Source of the DNA: Parapedobacter tibetensis
Lineage (GTDB): Bacteria; Bacteroidota; Bacteroidia; Sphingobacteriales; Sphingobacteriaceae
Direction: 5' to 3'
Assembly (NCBI RefSeq): GCF_024704835.1
Contig: NZ_JAMXBE010000004.1
Coordinates: 1 to 64,000 of the forward strand
Length of the DNA stretch: 64,000 bases
Shown: piece by piece, positions 25,863-35,474 of the stretch
Position numbering within the stretch: the stretch's first letter is position 1
How the letters are laid out: each line of letters begins with the position of its first letter
Notes under the pieces: model-generated
What the model saw: only the letters and a program-made list of their open reading frames with translations
Told to the model about the DNA's origin: nothing
The model's database searches: none
Program-made: the position numbers and the translations under genes

Positions 25863-28862
25863 TTACAAATTCATTCGAATACCCAATGTGTAGGTACGCG
25901 GAATAGGCATACCATAACCCGTATCATATCCCATGTAATCCACCAGTTCTGGATCGCGACCGGTATATGGCGACAACGTAAACAAGTTGTGCCCGGAGCA
26001 GTAGATGTAGAGCCTTTCGATAGTGGATGAACGGCCTTTTAGCAGATCGCTCAAATCGTAGCCCACTGAAAGCGTACGCAGCTTGACGAACGAGCCGTTC
26101 TCGAGAAATAGATCCTGGTCGGCCCGGTAGGGGATGACATTGCTCCAGGGATTATATAGTGGATATTGACTATAATCGCCCCGCTTTTCCCAGAACGTGA
26201 TTTCCTTTACGGAATTCATATTGGTGGTACCCTCTCGGTTGATGAAGTCAAACCGGTTAGCCATATCGGCATTCAACACGTTGCGGCCGATGTTAAAATA
26301 GAAGTTTGCATCCAGGCTCCAATTGCCATAGCTAAACTGGTTCATGAAGCCACCGGCTACCTTCGGAAAAATATTGCCTATCAACGATTTGTCCACATCA
26401 GTGATGGCATTGTCGCCGTTGGTGTCGACCCAGCGCGGATCGCCAGCACGCAGGGCAATGCCATTGAAGTGTTGCGGGATACCGCCAATTATCGGAATCT
26501 CGGCGTCGGTGAGGTAAATGCCTTCATTTTGGAGCAGCCAGAACTGATCGATACGCTCGCCCACACGAAACAGGCGGTTGCCGATGACGATTTCATCAAG
26601 CCCGCCCGGCAATGCGGTAAGCTTGTTTTGGTTGTAACTGACGGCCAATGTGGGTGTCCATGAAAAGCGGCCCTCCGATCGCTGGATGACATCTGCGCTT
26701 AATTGCAGCTCCACGCCGGTATTATTAACGTCCATGCCGGCTTCGTACGATAGGTTATACCCATATTCGGCATACGAAGGGATACCCAACAATTGATTCT
26801 TATCATGCTTGGTATACCAATCGAGGTTGATGCGGATGCGCTCGTCGGCCAGGCCCATGTCCAAGCCGATATTCAACTGATCGGTATATGCCCAAGGGAT
26901 GCCATATCCAGACCATCCGAACTCGTACGGGCGCGCAAGCACACCGAAGCCGTTGTAGCCTGGGGCGACGACATTGCCGGTATAACTCAACTGGGCGGAA
27001 TAGGAAGGGCCTTGCGAAAAATTGTCGAACACATTCAGACGGCCCATCCTGCCAGCACTGGCCCGTAGATTAAATGTGGAAAATGTGGCATCATCACCCA
27101 TGAGGTCATTTTTGATATTCCAGCCCAGCGAAAGCACCGGCGCGAACAACCACCTACTGGTAGGCTGTGCATTGGAAGAACCATCCGACCTCAGCAGTAG
27201 CGATGCCGTGTATTTATCGTTGAAGTTGTATGAACCGCGACCATAGAATGACACGAGGTTTTGTTTGGTATAATCTAGAAACTTATAAACCAATTGGCTG
27301 GGGAACGCCTGCGGCACCAGGTAGTCTAAGTTATCGGGGTCGGATTCCAGCAAGTTAATCTTGATGAAGTCATTGATGCCCTTATAGGCGTATGCATAGT
27401 TGTACTTGAATGCATCCCATTGCAGCGTGCTGCCTGCTTCGAGGTAAAGCGTATGCTGGGCGCCGAGGTCGACATCATACGACAGGTGATTGTCAAACAG
27501 CAGCCGCTGGTTGTACCCGTAGTAATTGGAGGCATAGCTATTTTCTTCCATGAGTGTACGCGGGTAAAACAGGTCGCGATAGCCTTCGTTATAATCGACG
27601 GCCACGCGGGAAGTCACCTTCAAACGGTTGAAATCAAATACCAGTTTGGCATGCCCCTCCACAATGTTCGTGGCGTTATTATCGAAGCTGTTGTCAAACT
27701 GCTGGAGGTACCCCCGGTAAATATCGTTGTTTGGCGACAACGGCGAAGCCAGATCCGGGATGTAAGACATGGTTGCAAAGCGGTCGCGCAGGGTACGGTT
27801 TCGGTCGCGTTGCACCCGGTTGCCATTGATCATGGCTGAAAACAACAGCCATTCCAGTGGTTTCATATTGATGTTGAACAGGGCGCTATAGCGTTTAAGA
27901 CCGGTTTCATCGGCCACGCCCCGGTTTTGCATGTGTCCGACGGCGAACCGGAAATTCGCTCGGTCACCTCCACCGGAAATATCGGCATCGGCCGAATAAA
28001 CCAATCCGTTTTGGTAGTAGTTGTCCGTCCAGTTCGAAGAGCCGTAGTAGGCTGTATTCAGGGAGTCGCTGAGGTACAGGGGGTAAGTATCATCGGCGGA
28101 ATATTGTCCCGAGGCGGTGTAGCGGTCGTAAAACTGCCTACGGAAATTATTTTCGTATGCCCCATTGATGGTCGTCACCGTCGGCCGCTGCGCTATGCCC
28201 ACATACGAATTGAAACTGATCTTGCGTGTGGGGGAGGGCTGCTTGGTGGTAATGGCAATGACGCCGTTAGCCCCCAATGGTCCATAGATGGCGGTACCCG
28301 CCAAATCTTTCAATACCTGCACCGACGCGATGTTGTTCATATCGATGTTGCTCAATAGGTTGGTAGCCGGCCCAATGCGATTGAAATCATATTGTTGAAT
28401 ATCATAAGCAAAAGGATGTTCGCTGATCAGCGGAATGCCATCCAGCACCACCAGGGGTTGCGATTGATAGACTTCTTTTTGGGAAAGAATGGGCATGGGA
28501 AGCCCTCGGATGAACATGGGTTGAATGGTGCCCGGCTCACCTGAACTTTCCTGTATATACAGCCCTACAGCTTGATCCTTTAAATATTGTTGGAGTGAGA
28601 CAGCGGGGTAGTGCGCAATGTCTTCAGAAGGCAGGGAAATGGATTGTGGGTTGCGGTCTGTGAAAAGCGAGCGGTCACGATCTATAGGCAGAAATTGCAC
28701 CACTGCTGAATCGTTGGTGAGGCTATCTTTTTCAATGGTCGCATTGATGGTGTCAACCAGCGGTCCTTTTTTGCTGTCGGCAATCAGGTTGGGACAGCCA
28801 AATGATGGGCACGCGCCGAGTATTAGAAGGGTACAAAACAGCGACATTCTTTTATTGCGCAT
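25863..28862 (-). CDS. SusC-family TonB-linked receptor without the usual N-terminal domain
   Basis: A 999-residue protein, first gene of the 11-gene leftward operon. A signal-like start (MRNKRMSLFCTLLILGACPS) is followed by ~70 residues with no carboxypeptidase-like domain (EKDSLTNDSAVVQFLPIDRD). The plug follows at once: VSLQQYLKDQAVGLYIQESS, PMFIRGLPMPILSQ, VLKDLAGTAIYGPLGANGVI. The barrel ends TYTLGIRMNL. The other SusC proteins in this window keep the N-terminal domain, so its lack is a real difference, perhaps signalling a different mode of partner coupling. It pairs with the SusD at 24294. Confidence 0.88.
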   Translation of the reverse strand: MRNKRMSLFCTLLILGACPSFGCPNLIADSKKGPLVDTINATIEKDSLTNDSAVVQFLPIDRDRSLFTDRNPQSISLPSEDIAHYPAVSLQQYLKDQAVGLYIQESSGEPGTIQPMFIRGLPMPILSQKEVYQSQPLVVLDGIPLISEHPFAYDIQQYDFNRIGPATNLLSNIDMNNIASVQVLKDLAGTAIYGPLGANGVIAITTKQPSPTRKISFNSYVGIAQRPTVTTINGAYENNFRRQFYDRYTASGQYSADDTYPLYLSDSLNTAYYGSSNWTDNYYQNGLVYSADADISGGGDRANFRFAVGHMQNRGVADETGLKRYSALFNINMKPLEWLLFSAMINGNRVQRDRNRTLRDRFATMSYIPDLASPLSPNNDIYRGYLQQFDNSFDNNATNIVEGHAKLVFDFNRLKVTSRVAVDYNEGYRDLFYPRTLMEENSYASNYYGYNQRLLFDNHLSYDVDLGAQHTLYLEAGSTLQWDAFKYNYAYAYKGINDFIKINLLESDPDNLDYLVPQAFPSQLVYKFLDYTKQNLVSFYGRGSYNFNDKYTASLLLRSDGSSNAQPTSRWLFAPVLSLGWNIKNDLMGDDATFSTFNLRASAGRMGRLNVFDNFSQGPSYSAQLSYTGNVVAPGYNGFGVLARPYEFGWSGYGIPWAYTDQLNIGLDMGLADERIRINLDWYTKHDKNQLLGIPSYAEYGYNLSYEAGMDVNNTGVELQLSADVIQRSEGRFSWTPTLAVSYNQNKLTALPGGLDEIVIGNRLFRVGERIDQFWLLQNEGIYLTDAEIPIIGGIPQHFNGIALRAGDPRWVDTNGDNAITDVDKSLIGNIFPKVAGGFMNQFSYGNWSLDANFYFNIGRNVLNADMANRFDFINREGTTNMNSVKEITFWEKRGDYSQYPLYNPWSNVIPYRADQDLFLENGSFVKLRTLSVGYDLSDLLKGRSSTIERLYIYCSGHNLFTLSPYTGRDPELVDYMGYDTGYGMPIPRTYTLGIRMNL

Positions 28863-29553
28863 ATCTATTTATTTTGTAGACATTTACTGTCGTTATAGTT
28901 TACGAGTAGGAGAGTCTTCATACATACCATGATGATAGCCGCCACGACCAGTGGCCACAAAATGGATGGTGAAATAACCCAATATAACATCAGGTAGCTA
29001 ATTAGCAGCCGTATGAATACGCCATATCAAGGCGCCAATAGGCAAGCTAATTGCATTAAATAAACTAATGGGAATTACAAACGCGATACATGGTATCCGT
29101 TATAATTTCGAGCGGTTAAGTAATAAAAGTAAACAGATTCTTCATAATTAATTTTGGTTAAGTTTTAACAGGTCACTTTGTTCGATTTAGCGGTCATTTA
29201 TCACATTGGTGTTTAATTTGAATTTACCACTGGATAATGGCACCAAAAATCATTGTTTGGTTTTGCAACGGCTAAATTACAAACAAAAAACGTTTTAGCA
29301 AGATTTTTTTTATTTTTTTTATTTTTTCCTTGTTAGTCACACAATCATACTATTCAGATACCCGTCGCCTGGTTTCCCCGTAGCTATTTTATCGTGATTT
29401 TAGCCATGATTAATATTGGTAATAGGTTACGGTAATTTGCAGAAATAGAATCTTAAGATGTTCTTTTTGCAAAATTGTTAAAATTCTGTAATTAATTGTG
29501 ATAATTAGGAAATAACCGATTCCAGTCATTATTTTTGCAGCAATTGGAAAAAA
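28863..29553. other. 690-bp intergenic region between divergent operons
   Basis: AT-rich spacer upstream of both the leftward SusC operon and mqo. It contains nearly uninterrupted T-runs at about 29304-29329 and a rightward -7-like TAATTTTG at 29149-29156. TATTTTTG at 29530-29537 lies just before mqo. No convincing leftward -7/-33 pair, RNA gene or small ORF was found, so the operon's own promoter remains unassigned. Confidence 0.5.
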
Positions 29554-31071
29554 ATGGGTAAAAGAAGTAAAAAGACCGCCGAAGAGGTGGATGTCGTTCT
29601 TATAGGCGCCGGCATCATGAGTGCCACCCTGGGCACATTGATCAATGAGCTGCATCCCAGCGCTAGTATCGAGATTTTTGAAAGGCTGGACGAGGTAGCG
29701 GCCGAAAGTTCAGATGCTTGGAACAATGCAGGCACGGGCCATTCTGCGCTTTGTGAGTTGAACTACACCCCACAACTACCTGATGGATCGGTGGATATCA
29801 GCAAAGCCATCAAAATTGCGGAAGCATTTGAGGTTTCCAAGGAATTTTGGTCGTATTTGGTCGCCAATAACTTGGTGGATCATCCAGAAAGTTTCATCCG
29901 GAGTGTTCCCCACATGAGCTTTGTCTTCGGGAAGCAGAATGTCTCGTTCCTTCGTAAACGATACGAAACCATGCAGGAACACCACCTTTTTCAGGGAATG
30001 GAGTACGCAGAGAACCATGAGGTACTGCAACGATGGATTCCGCTGGTCATGGAAGGACGCAGTGCCAATGAAGAGTTGGCCGCCACCAAAATCGATATTG
30101 GAACGGATGTCAATTTCGGTGCATTGACACGCGCGCTTTTCCTTCATCTTGTCCGCAAAGATAAGGTGAAACTCCGGTTGGCACATGAAGTGCGTGATAT
30201 CGAGCGGGCAAGCAGCGGCCGTTGGGAAGTGACCACCAAAAACCTTACTACCGATCGGAAACGTACCGTTTCAGCCAAATTTGTGTTTATCGGGGCTGGC
30301 GGAGGGTCGTTACTGCTCCTTGAAAAATCCGGTATCCCCGAGGCCAATGGCTTCGGTGGGTTCCCCGTCAGTGGACAATGGCTGAAATGTACCAATCCTG
30401 AAGTCATCGCTAAACACCATGCCAAGGTATATGGTAAAGCGGCTGTGGGATCACCACCGATGTCGGTACCCCATCTCGACACCCGGGTCATCGATGGGAA
30501 ATCAGCCTTGTTATTTGGTCCATATGCCGGATTCTCGACTAAATTCCTTAAGAATGGCTCTTGGATGGACCTGCCCGCCTCCATCAAATTTAATAACATA
30601 CGCCCGATGTTGGCGGCAGGTATGGATAATATCCCACTGACCAAATACCTCATTAACCAAGTCCGGCAGAGCCCGGATGACCGCTTGGCTGCATTAAAGG
30701 AGTATGTGCCCACAGCCCGGATGGAAGATTGGACACTGGAGGTTGCTGGACAACGTGTGCAGGTCATCAAAAAAGACGGGAAACACGGTGGGATACTCGA
30801 ATTCGGTACGGAAGTGGTGAGTAGTGCCGATGGTTCCATCGCGGCCTTGCTGGGTGCCTCACCGGGAGCTTCCACATCGGTATCCATCATGATCGACCTG
30901 TTGGCCCGTTGTTTCCCCGAAAGGGCAAAAACGGCGCAATACCTGAGTAAATTGCAAGAAATGATTCCTTCTTACGGCCTATCTATTGCGAAGGACGAGC
31001 AGTTGTGCAAGGAAACACGCGAACGCTCAGCAGCCATCCTACAATTGGAAAAGCAAGTTGAGCAAGTCTAA
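29554..31071 (+). CDS. mqo: malate:quinone oxidoreductase
   Basis: 505 residues, the usual length for the family. The FAD-binding N-terminus is [20 protein letters not shown], followed by [20 protein letters not shown] and [15 protein letters not shown], the diagnostic Mqo block. Later motifs are [34 protein letters not shown], and [13 protein letters not shown]. It is a peripheral membrane flavoprotein oxidising L-malate to oxaloacetate and passing electrons to the quinone pool, in place of or beside NAD malate dehydrogenase. A -7-like TATTTTTG sits at 29530-29537, leaving a very short leader. pnuC follows by 56 bp and may be co-transcribed. Confidence 0.95.
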   Translation: MGKRSKKTAEEVDVVLIGAGIMSATLGTLINELHPSASIEIFERLDEVAAESSDAWNNAGTGHSALCELNYTPQLPDGSVDISKAIKIAEAFEVSKEFWSYLVANNLVDHPESFIRSVPHMSFVFGKQNVSFLRKRYETMQEHHLFQGMEYAENHEVLQRWIPLVMEGRSANEELAATKIDIGTDVNFGALTRALFLHLVRKDKVKLRLAHEVRDIERASSGRWEVTTKNLTTDRKRTVSAKFVFIGAGGGSLLLLEKSGIPEANGFGGFPVSGQWLKCTNPEVIAKHHAKVYGKAAVGSPPMSVPHLDTRVIDGKSALLFGPYAGFSTKFLKNGSWMDLPASIKFNNIRPMLAAGMDNIPLTKYLINQVRQSPDDRLAALKEYVPTARMEDWTLEVAGQRVQVIKKDGKHGGILEFGTEVVSSADGSIAALLGASPGASTSVSIMIDLLARCFPERAKTAQYLSKLQEMIPSYGLSIAKDEQLCKETRERSAAILQLEKQVEQV

Positions 31072-31127
31072 CGTGGCAAACACAACGAGCACGCCTGGCG
31101 CGGATTGACGTGTTGTTTTGAAAAGCC

Positions 31128-31754
31128 ATGAAAATTACCGAATGGATACATGAGCTGGGGGGACAATTAATCAACACCCCATTATTGCATTGGATAGGGG
31201 TGGCCTGCGGTGTTGTCCAAGTATTGCTCGCCAAAGCCAATAAAGTGCTGCTTTATCCTTTTGGAATTGCCAGCATATTGATTACGCTTTATGTATTGTA
31301 TGAAGCTGGGCTGTATGCCGAGTTGCTGCTGAACGTGTATTACCTTGTCATGAGCATCTACGGGTGGGCCTATTGGTTGAAACGCAAAGATGACAAGCCC
31401 GTAAACGCGACCTATTCGGAAAAGCGGGATTGGTTGATCACCATACTTATTGTCGGCGCAGGTTTCCCGCTCCTTTATTATGCACTGGTTTACTTTACAG
31501 ACTCCTCCGTACCCGCATGGGATGCTTGGGTGAGCGCCACGGCATGGGCCGGGATGTGGCTATTGGCCAAACGTAAAATCGAAAATTGGATATTGCTCAA
31601 CATCAGCAACGCCTTTGCTATTCCGCTTTTGGCGTATAAAGGGCTTCACCTCTATGCCTTATTAACCTTATTTTTGTTTGTTGTGGCTATTTTCGGGTAT
31701 ATGGAATGGAGGCGCATCATTGCACGGCAAGATGATTTGGGCAAACACGTTTAA
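31128..31754 (+). CDS. pnuC: nicotinamide riboside transporter PnuC
   Basis: 208 residues with about seven hydrophobic helices and the PnuC marks LLYPFGIASILITLYVLYEA, LLLNVYYLVMSIYGWAYWLK (the WxxW-type substrate motif) and NWILLNISNAFAIPLLAYKG. It imports nicotinamide riboside by facilitated diffusion for NAD synthesis. A thiamine-importing PnuT variant is possible, but no TPP riboswitch or thiamine kinase is seen nearby. It follows mqo by 56 bp. A palindromic repeat element follows it at 31770. Confidence 0.88.
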   Translation: MKITEWIHELGGQLINTPLLHWIGVACGVVQVLLAKANKVLLYPFGIASILITLYVLYEAGLYAELLLNVYYLVMSIYGWAYWLKRKDDKPVNATYSEKRDWLITILIVGAGFPLLYYALVYFTDSSVPAWDAWVSATAWAGMWLLAKRKIENWILLNISNAFAIPLLAYKGLHLYALLTLFLFVVAIFGYMEWRRIIARQDDLGKHV

Positions 31755-31769
31755 AAAATTACTGTCTTG

Positions 31770-31862
31770 CGTCATTGCGAGCAAGAGCGTTTGGAAGTGA
31801 AATAGAGCGAAGCAATCTAGATTGCTTCGGCTCACACCGCCCAACAGAGCCTCACAATGACG
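31770..31862. repeat. palindromic repeat element (GTCATTGCGAGC family)
   Basis: It opens CGTCATTGCGAGCAAG and closes ACAATGACG, with an internal 16-nt perfect palindrome AGCAATCTAGATTGCT at 31811-31826. It belongs to the same family as the elements at 9714 and 63861. It lies between pnuC and the flavoprotein gene and could form a hairpin at the pnuC mRNA 3' end. Confidence 0.7.
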
Positions 31863-31893
31863 AAAAGGATGTAAATGCATTTACCCTTACAAG

Positions 31894-33006
31894 ATGACGA
31901 AGCCGGCGGTAAAATTGGATAGCAAAACAAAAGACATGGATGACAAACCTTTCTTAGCAGATCAATTAATCGAGAAGCTACGTGCACAGTCGGAACGGGC
32001 AGAAGTAGCAGGAAAACTGACAGACGAACAGCTGGCCATCATCTATGATAACAAATGGTTTAAACTATTCGTTCCCAAGTCTTTCGGTGGCTTGGAATTA
32101 ACCGTTCCAGAAGGTGTGCGCTTGGAAGAAGAGCTGGCATGGATAGATGGCAGCTTGGGATGGACAATCACCTTGTGTAGTGGGGCCAATCTGTTTGTTG
32201 GCTACATCAGCCAGTCGATCGCCCCGGCAATGTTTTCAGACACCACCGTATGTTTGGGAGGGAGCGGACAAGCCTCGGGCAAGGCAATAGTTGAAAACGG
32301 GGGGTATAACGTGACCGGGAAATGGCGCTATGCGACAGGCGCACCCCATAACACCTTTTTTACGGCCAATTGCGTTATTGAACAAGATGGAAAAACAGTA
32401 ATCGACAAAGAAGGCAACCCCCTGACCAAGTCTTTTTTCTTTGCCAAAGCGGATGTCCGGGTCATTGAGGACTGGAATGCGTTTGGGTTAAAGGCTACAG
32501 CGAGCCATTCGTTTGCGGTGGACAATCTTTGGGTAGACGAGTCCCATGCTTTTTTGATAACACCCCAACATGCCACCTTAGACCATCCTATTTACCGATA
32601 TCCTTTTTTACAATTCGCCGAAGCAACCTTAGCGGCGAATACCCTAGGCATGGCACGTCATTTTATAGCTTGTGCTGACGTACTAATCAGCCAAAACCAG
32701 AAGGGCATCGAAGCAACGAAGTCACTTGGATTGGTGACTTCGGCCAACACACAGTTGAAGGAAATTAAGCAATCATTTTATGACGCACTTGATGCATCAT
32801 GGGCTGAATTGCTGCACAACGGAAAGGTTTCAGACCGCTCGTTGAGTACGGTGAGTGCCCTGAGCCGGTCATTGGTGGCCATTTGCCACCAACAGGTTGT
32901 ATTATTATTTCCGCACTGCGGCATGGCCGCCACAATTAGTTCGGCCGAAATCAACAGGATCTGGCGAGACATCTTCACGGCAAGCCAGCATAGCCTGCTT
33001 CGTTAG
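31894..33006 (+). CDS. acyl-CoA dehydrogenase-like flavoprotein
   Basis: 370 residues. The fold follows the acyl-CoA dehydrogenase / flavin-dependent monooxygenase layout: helical N-domain (LFVPKSFGGLELTVPEGVRL), middle beta-domain with GGYNVTGKWRYATGAPHNTF, then a helical C-domain ending IWRDIFTASQHSLLR. That end is like the group D monooxygenase/desulfurisation subset rather than true fatty-acid dehydrogenases. The substrate is unknown. The start could be 31894 or the ATG at 31936 (MDDKPFLADQLIEKL). The stop overlaps that of the convergent lipoprotein gene by 4 bp. Confidence 0.8.
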   Translation: MTKPAVKLDSKTKDMDDKPFLADQLIEKLRAQSERAEVAGKLTDEQLAIIYDNKWFKLFVPKSFGGLELTVPEGVRLEEELAWIDGSLGWTITLCSGANLFVGYISQSIAPAMFSDTTVCLGGSGQASGKAIVENGGYNVTGKWRYATGAPHNTFFTANCVIEQDGKTVIDKEGNPLTKSFFFAKADVRVIEDWNAFGLKATASHSFAVDNLWVDESHAFLITPQHATLDHPIYRYPFLQFAEATLAANTLGMARHFIACADVLISQNQKGIEATKSLGLVTSANTQLKEIKQSFYDALDASWAELLHNGKVSDRSLSTVSALSRSLVAICHQQVVLLFPHCGMAATISSAEINRIWRDIFTASQHSLLR

Positions 33007-33500
33007 GGTTCCTCAACGCAATCCACCGCTTCATAGGCTTCCAAAAATCCGCTACTATCCAACGTGACTTGCCGACCATTCGACGTATCGACGGAGAACG
33101 GTTTCCGTACCAGCGTCCCATTTTGCAACTTAAATACCACACGCAGCGTATCTTGCATGCCTTCTTGGGTGAAGGTCCACACCAAATCCAGTACTTCTCC
33201 AGCTGCCTTGCCTAATACGGTGCCGCGCCTCGCGTCTTTTTCATGTGGAATGACGTTATAAATCCCGTTGACCGTTTCATTCCGGATCGTCAATTGAAGG
33301 AATGAAGAATCCTGTTGCTCCGTTCCTTCGGTCCGTAGGAAACAATATTTCTGTTCTTGATCGACAGTTAATAGCGGATCTGCTTGCGAAAGGGTGTCAT
33401 TGGATTGTTCCCCTTCTTTTTGGCCGCCGCTATTGCAGGAGACCAGAAAACCCAAGCAAATCATGCTTAAACGTGTTACTGTATTCATAGGAATGTTCAT
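33003..33500 (-). CDS. small lipoprotein of unknown function
   Basis: 165 residues with a lipoprotein signal (MNTVTRLSMICLGFLVSC, Cys ~22) and a Ser/Gln/Glu-rich linker. The single beta-rich domain (YCFLRTEGTEQQDSSFLQLT, VLDLVWTFTQEGMQDTLRVV) resembles small periplasmic or outer-membrane lipoproteins common in this phylum. The start at 33500 or 33488 both give the signal. It is monocistronic and convergent with the flavoprotein gene. I do not recognise a named family. Confidence 0.72.
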   Translation of the reverse strand: MNIPMNTVTRLSMICLGFLVSCNSGGQKEGEQSNDTLSQADPLLTVDQEQKYCFLRTEGTEQQDSSFLQLTIRNETVNGIYNVIPHEKDARRGTVLGKAAGEVLDLVWTFTQEGMQDTLRVVFKLQNGTLVRKPFSVDTSNGRQVTLDSSGFLEAYEAVDCVEEP

Positions 33501-33601
33501 TAATTGGAGTTTTATTTACAACATACGAATTGATGGATGGTTGAAGCAACCATCTTTTGTGCAAGATACAACATTTAGTTAAATCAAACATCTCGAAAAG
33601 C

Positions 33602-33609
33602 TATATTTG
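33602..33609 (+). promoter_or_regulatory. candidate -7 promoter element for the DinB-ispE operon
   Basis: TATATTTG matches TAnnTTTG and lies 23 nt before the ATG at 33633. No clear TTG lies at the expected upstream distance. Confidence 0.4.
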
Positions 33610-33632
33610 TAATCCATATACTATTGTAGACC

Positions 33633-34121
33633 ATGGATAGAAAATCAATACTCATGCAATACTGGCAGTCGGCTTTAGAAACCGAAGGCTGGTATCCACC
33701 ATATCGCGATGCGCTCAAGGATGTGGATGCTGAACTTGCTAATTGGCGGCCGGAAGGCGTGGCAGCCAATACGATATGGGAAACAGTTGTTCATGTTAGC
33801 TATTTCAAGGAACGTTTGTTGCGCCGTTTACAAGGAAAACCTGATTCACCGCTTCCCGGAGGGAATGATGATACATTTGTGGTCGTGGGCCAACAGGAAG
33901 CCGATTGGCAGGAAGCCGTTGCCAAACTATTCGACATCCACCGGGAACTATACCAGCTACTAAAGGAGCTTGATGAATCAGACTTGGATAAGCCCATGCC
34001 GGAGACCGCGATAGGTGCCCAGTTTTTTGATCTTATTGCCCATGACGCTTACCATACCGGGCAAATCATCCTCATTCGCAAACTCACTGGATCGTGGCCT
34101 GAACGCCGTAGTTTTCTATAA
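33633..34121 (+). CDS. DinB-family protein
   Basis: 162 residues of a four-helix-bundle DinB/YfiT-like metalloprotein. Likely metal-ligand histidines lie in ETVVHVSYFKERLL and near the C-terminus in IAHDAYHTGQIILIRKL, the family signature. The biochemical role of most members is unknown; relatives are thiol transferases or stress proteins. It begins a rightward run with ispE (9 bp gap), the DUF1905 gene and the peroxiredoxin. A TAnnTTTG element precedes it. Confidence 0.85.
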   Translation: MDRKSILMQYWQSALETEGWYPPYRDALKDVDAELANWRPEGVAANTIWETVVHVSYFKERLLRRLQGKPDSPLPGGNDDTFVVVGQQEADWQEAVAKLFDIHRELYQLLKELDESDLDKPMPETAIGAQFFDLIAHDAYHTGQIILIRKLTGSWPERRSFL

Positions 34122-34130
34122 TCCCGCAAA

Positions 34131-34934
34131 ATGATTACGTTCGTAAACGCTAAGATTAATATCGGGTTACAAGTGCTCGGCCGCCGGGACGACGGATACC
34201 ATAACCTTGAAACGGTTTTCTACCCCTTGAAGGTCTATGATGTACTGGAGGTGGTGGAGGCAGCGGCAACCCAGTTTATCCCTTCAGGATTGCCCATCCC
34301 CGATGATGGGCAAGCTAATCTCTGCCTAAGGGCTTACCGATTGCTGCAAGGTGAGTTTGACCTGCCTCCTGTACACATCTACCTGCATAAGGTAATCCCC
34401 ATCGGTGCCGGGCTCGGCGGCGGTTCTGCAGACGCCGCTTTTTTATTGAAGGTACTTAACGATAAATTTCAATTGGGGCTAGATGAACTACGATTAACAA
34501 CCTATGCGCGTCAGCTGGGGGCCGATTGTGCGTTCTTTATCAAGAACACCCCGGTATTGGCAACAGGAATCGGTGATTTGTTTGAGGATGTGCAAGTTGA
34601 CTTATCATCTTACCATGTGGTGGTGGTTAAACCAGCGGTGCATGTTTCCACTGCAGATGCATATGGTACCGTAAAACCCGATCCAAAGGGAAAGGGGCTG
34701 GCTTCAGCGATAACCCTACCGGTGGAAGCATGGCGAGATTCGATTTTCAATGATTTCGAGGCGGGAATCTTTACTAAATATCCTGAAATAAGCGCCATAA
34801 AATCTTTGTTGTATGAAAACGGAGCACTATTTGCGGCGATGAGCGGTAGCGGATCAGCGGTATATGGCATATTCAAGGATAAAACGGAGCTCCCTGCGCT
34901 AGACGCAAGTTATGCCGTTTTTTATATCAATTGA
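34131..34934 (+). CDS. ispE: 4-diphosphocytidyl-2-C-methyl-D-erythritol kinase
   Basis: 267 residues. It phosphorylates CDP-methylerythritol at the 2-hydroxyl using ATP, a step of the methylerythritol phosphate isoprenoid route in the cytosol. GHMP-kinase hallmarks are the start ITFVNAKINIGLQVLGRRDD then GYHNLETVFYP, the ATP loop PIGAGLGGGSADAAFLLK, and a C-terminal MSGSGSAVYG loop. The length is typical for Bacteroidota IspE. It lies 9 bp after the DinB gene and 18 bp before the DUF1905 gene. Confidence 0.95.
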   Translation: MITFVNAKINIGLQVLGRRDDGYHNLETVFYPLKVYDVLEVVEAAATQFIPSGLPIPDDGQANLCLRAYRLLQGEFDLPPVHIYLHKVIPIGAGLGGGSADAAFLLKVLNDKFQLGLDELRLTTYARQLGADCAFFIKNTPVLATGIGDLFEDVQVDLSSYHVVVVKPAVHVSTADAYGTVKPDPKGKGLASAITLPVEAWRDSIFNDFEAGIFTKYPEISAIKSLLYENGALFAAMSGSGSAVYGIFKDKTELPALDASYAVFYIN

Positions 34935-34952
34935 TACACTGATACCTACGAT

Positions 34953-35474
34953 ATGATGGTAAACTTCGACGCTGAAATAGTAAAAGATCATCGAAAAGGG
35001 GCCACACAGGGGTGGTCATATGTGGAAGTGCCCCAAGCGATCGCCCACCAGCTAAAACCCGGTTACAAGCAGGTTTACCGGGTGCGGGGGAAAATCGATG
35101 GTCAGCTATTTTCGGGCATGGCGCTGACACCCGCGGGTGATGGAGACTATAGCTTGCCCATCAATGGGAGGATGCGGAAATTGTTGAAGAAAGGGGAGGG
35201 GGATATGTTGTCCCTCAGTTTGGAAGAAGACAAAGACTTCACGATTGAAATGCCCGAAGACTTGGAAATATGCCTATTGGATGACGAAGCCGACTTGATG
35301 GGGCGCTTCATGGCATTAGCCAAATCGCATCGTAACTATTTCATCAATTACATCAACGGGGCCAAAACGGAGCCTACGCGAACAAAACGCATCGTGATGA
35401 CCATAGAAGCCATGGCATTAGAACTCGATTTTGGCGCCATGATAAGACTGGATAAATCAAGGAGGATGGTATGA
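34953..35474 (+). CDS. DUF1905 / YdeI-OmpD-associated protein
   Basis: 173 residues. The N-terminal ~95 form a DUF1905 beta-barrel (YVEVPQAIAHQLKPGYKQVY and PINGRMRKLLKKGEGD). The C-terminal part is a YdeI/OmpD-associated helical segment (KSHRNYFINYINGAKTEPTR). It is cytosolic with no known reaction. Its stop overlaps the start of the peroxiredoxin gene in an ATGA, so the two are translationally coupled. Confidence 0.82.
   Translation: MMVNFDAEIVKDHRKGATQGWSYVEVPQAIAHQLKPGYKQVYRVRGKIDGQLFSGMALTPAGDGDYSLPINGRMRKLLKKGEGDMLSLSLEEDKDFTIEMPEDLEICLLDDEADLMGRFMALAKSHRNYFINYINGAKTEPTRTKRIVMTIEAMALELDFGAMIRLDKSRRMV

Noticed and set aside
10586-28862. Polysaccharide utilisation locus in the strict sense
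   Set aside because: No glycoside hydrolase, polysaccharide lyase or sulfatase with intact active site was found, despite two SusC/SusD pairs.
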